Below are positions 63,877 through 64,000 of a stretch of DNA of 64,000 nucleotides, one piece after another. The DNA is taken from positions 186,001-250,000 of the forward strand of contig OY282363.1 of assembly GCA_958295695.1 (NCBI GenBank), in the 5' to 3' direction. Positions within the stretch are counted from its first letter, which is position 1; each line of letters starts with the position of its first letter. Position numbers and translations under genes: made by a program. The notes below the pieces were generated by a model. The model was not told the DNA's origin and did not search any database. It saw only the letters and a program-made list of their open reading frames with translations. Source of the stretch: an uncultured Alphaproteobacteria bacterium (GTDB lineage: Bacteria; Pseudomonadota; Alphaproteobacteria; SP197).

Positions 63877-64000
63877 TCTGAAGCCACTATCGAATCCCGG
63901 CCCCGGCCTGTCAATCGGCGCGGATCCACGCCGCCGCCACGGGCGGACTTGCCGCGCGGCCGAAAGGACGCGCACCATGGTGCCGCCGTCGCCGTCTTGC

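Overview
The window is a very GC-rich (about 70%), densely coded bacterial chromosome segment. A gcrA cell-cycle regulator, the gene orders rph-rdgB-hemW next to hrcA-grpE and dnaK-dnaJ-dapB, and an ABC1-kinase gene point to an alphaproteobacterium. I cannot name the genus.

Layout. 1-17 kb is catabolic: FAD oxidoreductase/GcvT proteins, a non-pyrrolysine MttB-family methyltransferase, a choline-kinase-like phosphotransferase, a branched-chain-type ABC transporter (livGF on +, livMHK on -), an acyl-CoA dehydrogenase, another phosphotransferase and a DUF1989-GcvT fusion. Together they look like uptake and demethylation of methylated amines. 17-25 kb holds a siroheme-synthase-type gene behind a long leader with a 37-codon upstream ORF, a 1159-aa iron-sulfur flavoprotein that looks like a fused NfnB/NfnA, a flavodoxin-fold reductase, a PhyH-type dioxygenase and a histidine-ammonia-lyase homolog without the Ala-Ser-Gly cofactor triad. 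25-31 kb: Flp pilin, prepilin peptidase, acyl-CoA synthetase, oligoendopeptidase F, ABC1 kinase. 31-45 kb is housekeeping: hemW-rdgB-rph, hrcA-grpE, dnaK-dnaJ-dapB, gcrA, an acyl-CoA ligase and panE.

45.5-52.6 kb is a complete type II-C CRISPR-Cas locus: tracrRNA (- strand), cas9 (1153 aa, all nuclease motifs present), cas1, cas2, and a 31-repeat/30-spacer array. Both guide RNAs lie on the minus strand, opposite to the cas operon. An 18-bp perfect hairpin sits between cas2 and the array, three bases from the first repeat. The crRNA repeat can pair with the tracrRNA over 24 consecutive nucleotides, with two G-U wobbles and no bulge. One spacer is duplicated exactly, and the repeat farthest from cas2 is degenerate.

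52.6-64 kb: a small coiled-coil membrane protein, tRNA-Gly(CCC), apaG, folE, trkH, a run of argE-like deacetylase/amidase/peptide-binding protein, a probable lipoprotein, hslO, argF and argD, with a terminator-like hairpin in the argD leader.

Several intergenic spaces carry members of a dispersed GC-rich palindromic repeat (motifs like GTATCGAG, CTCATCCCGAG and GCTTGCCGAAGGGG), a genome-wide type of element rather than genes.
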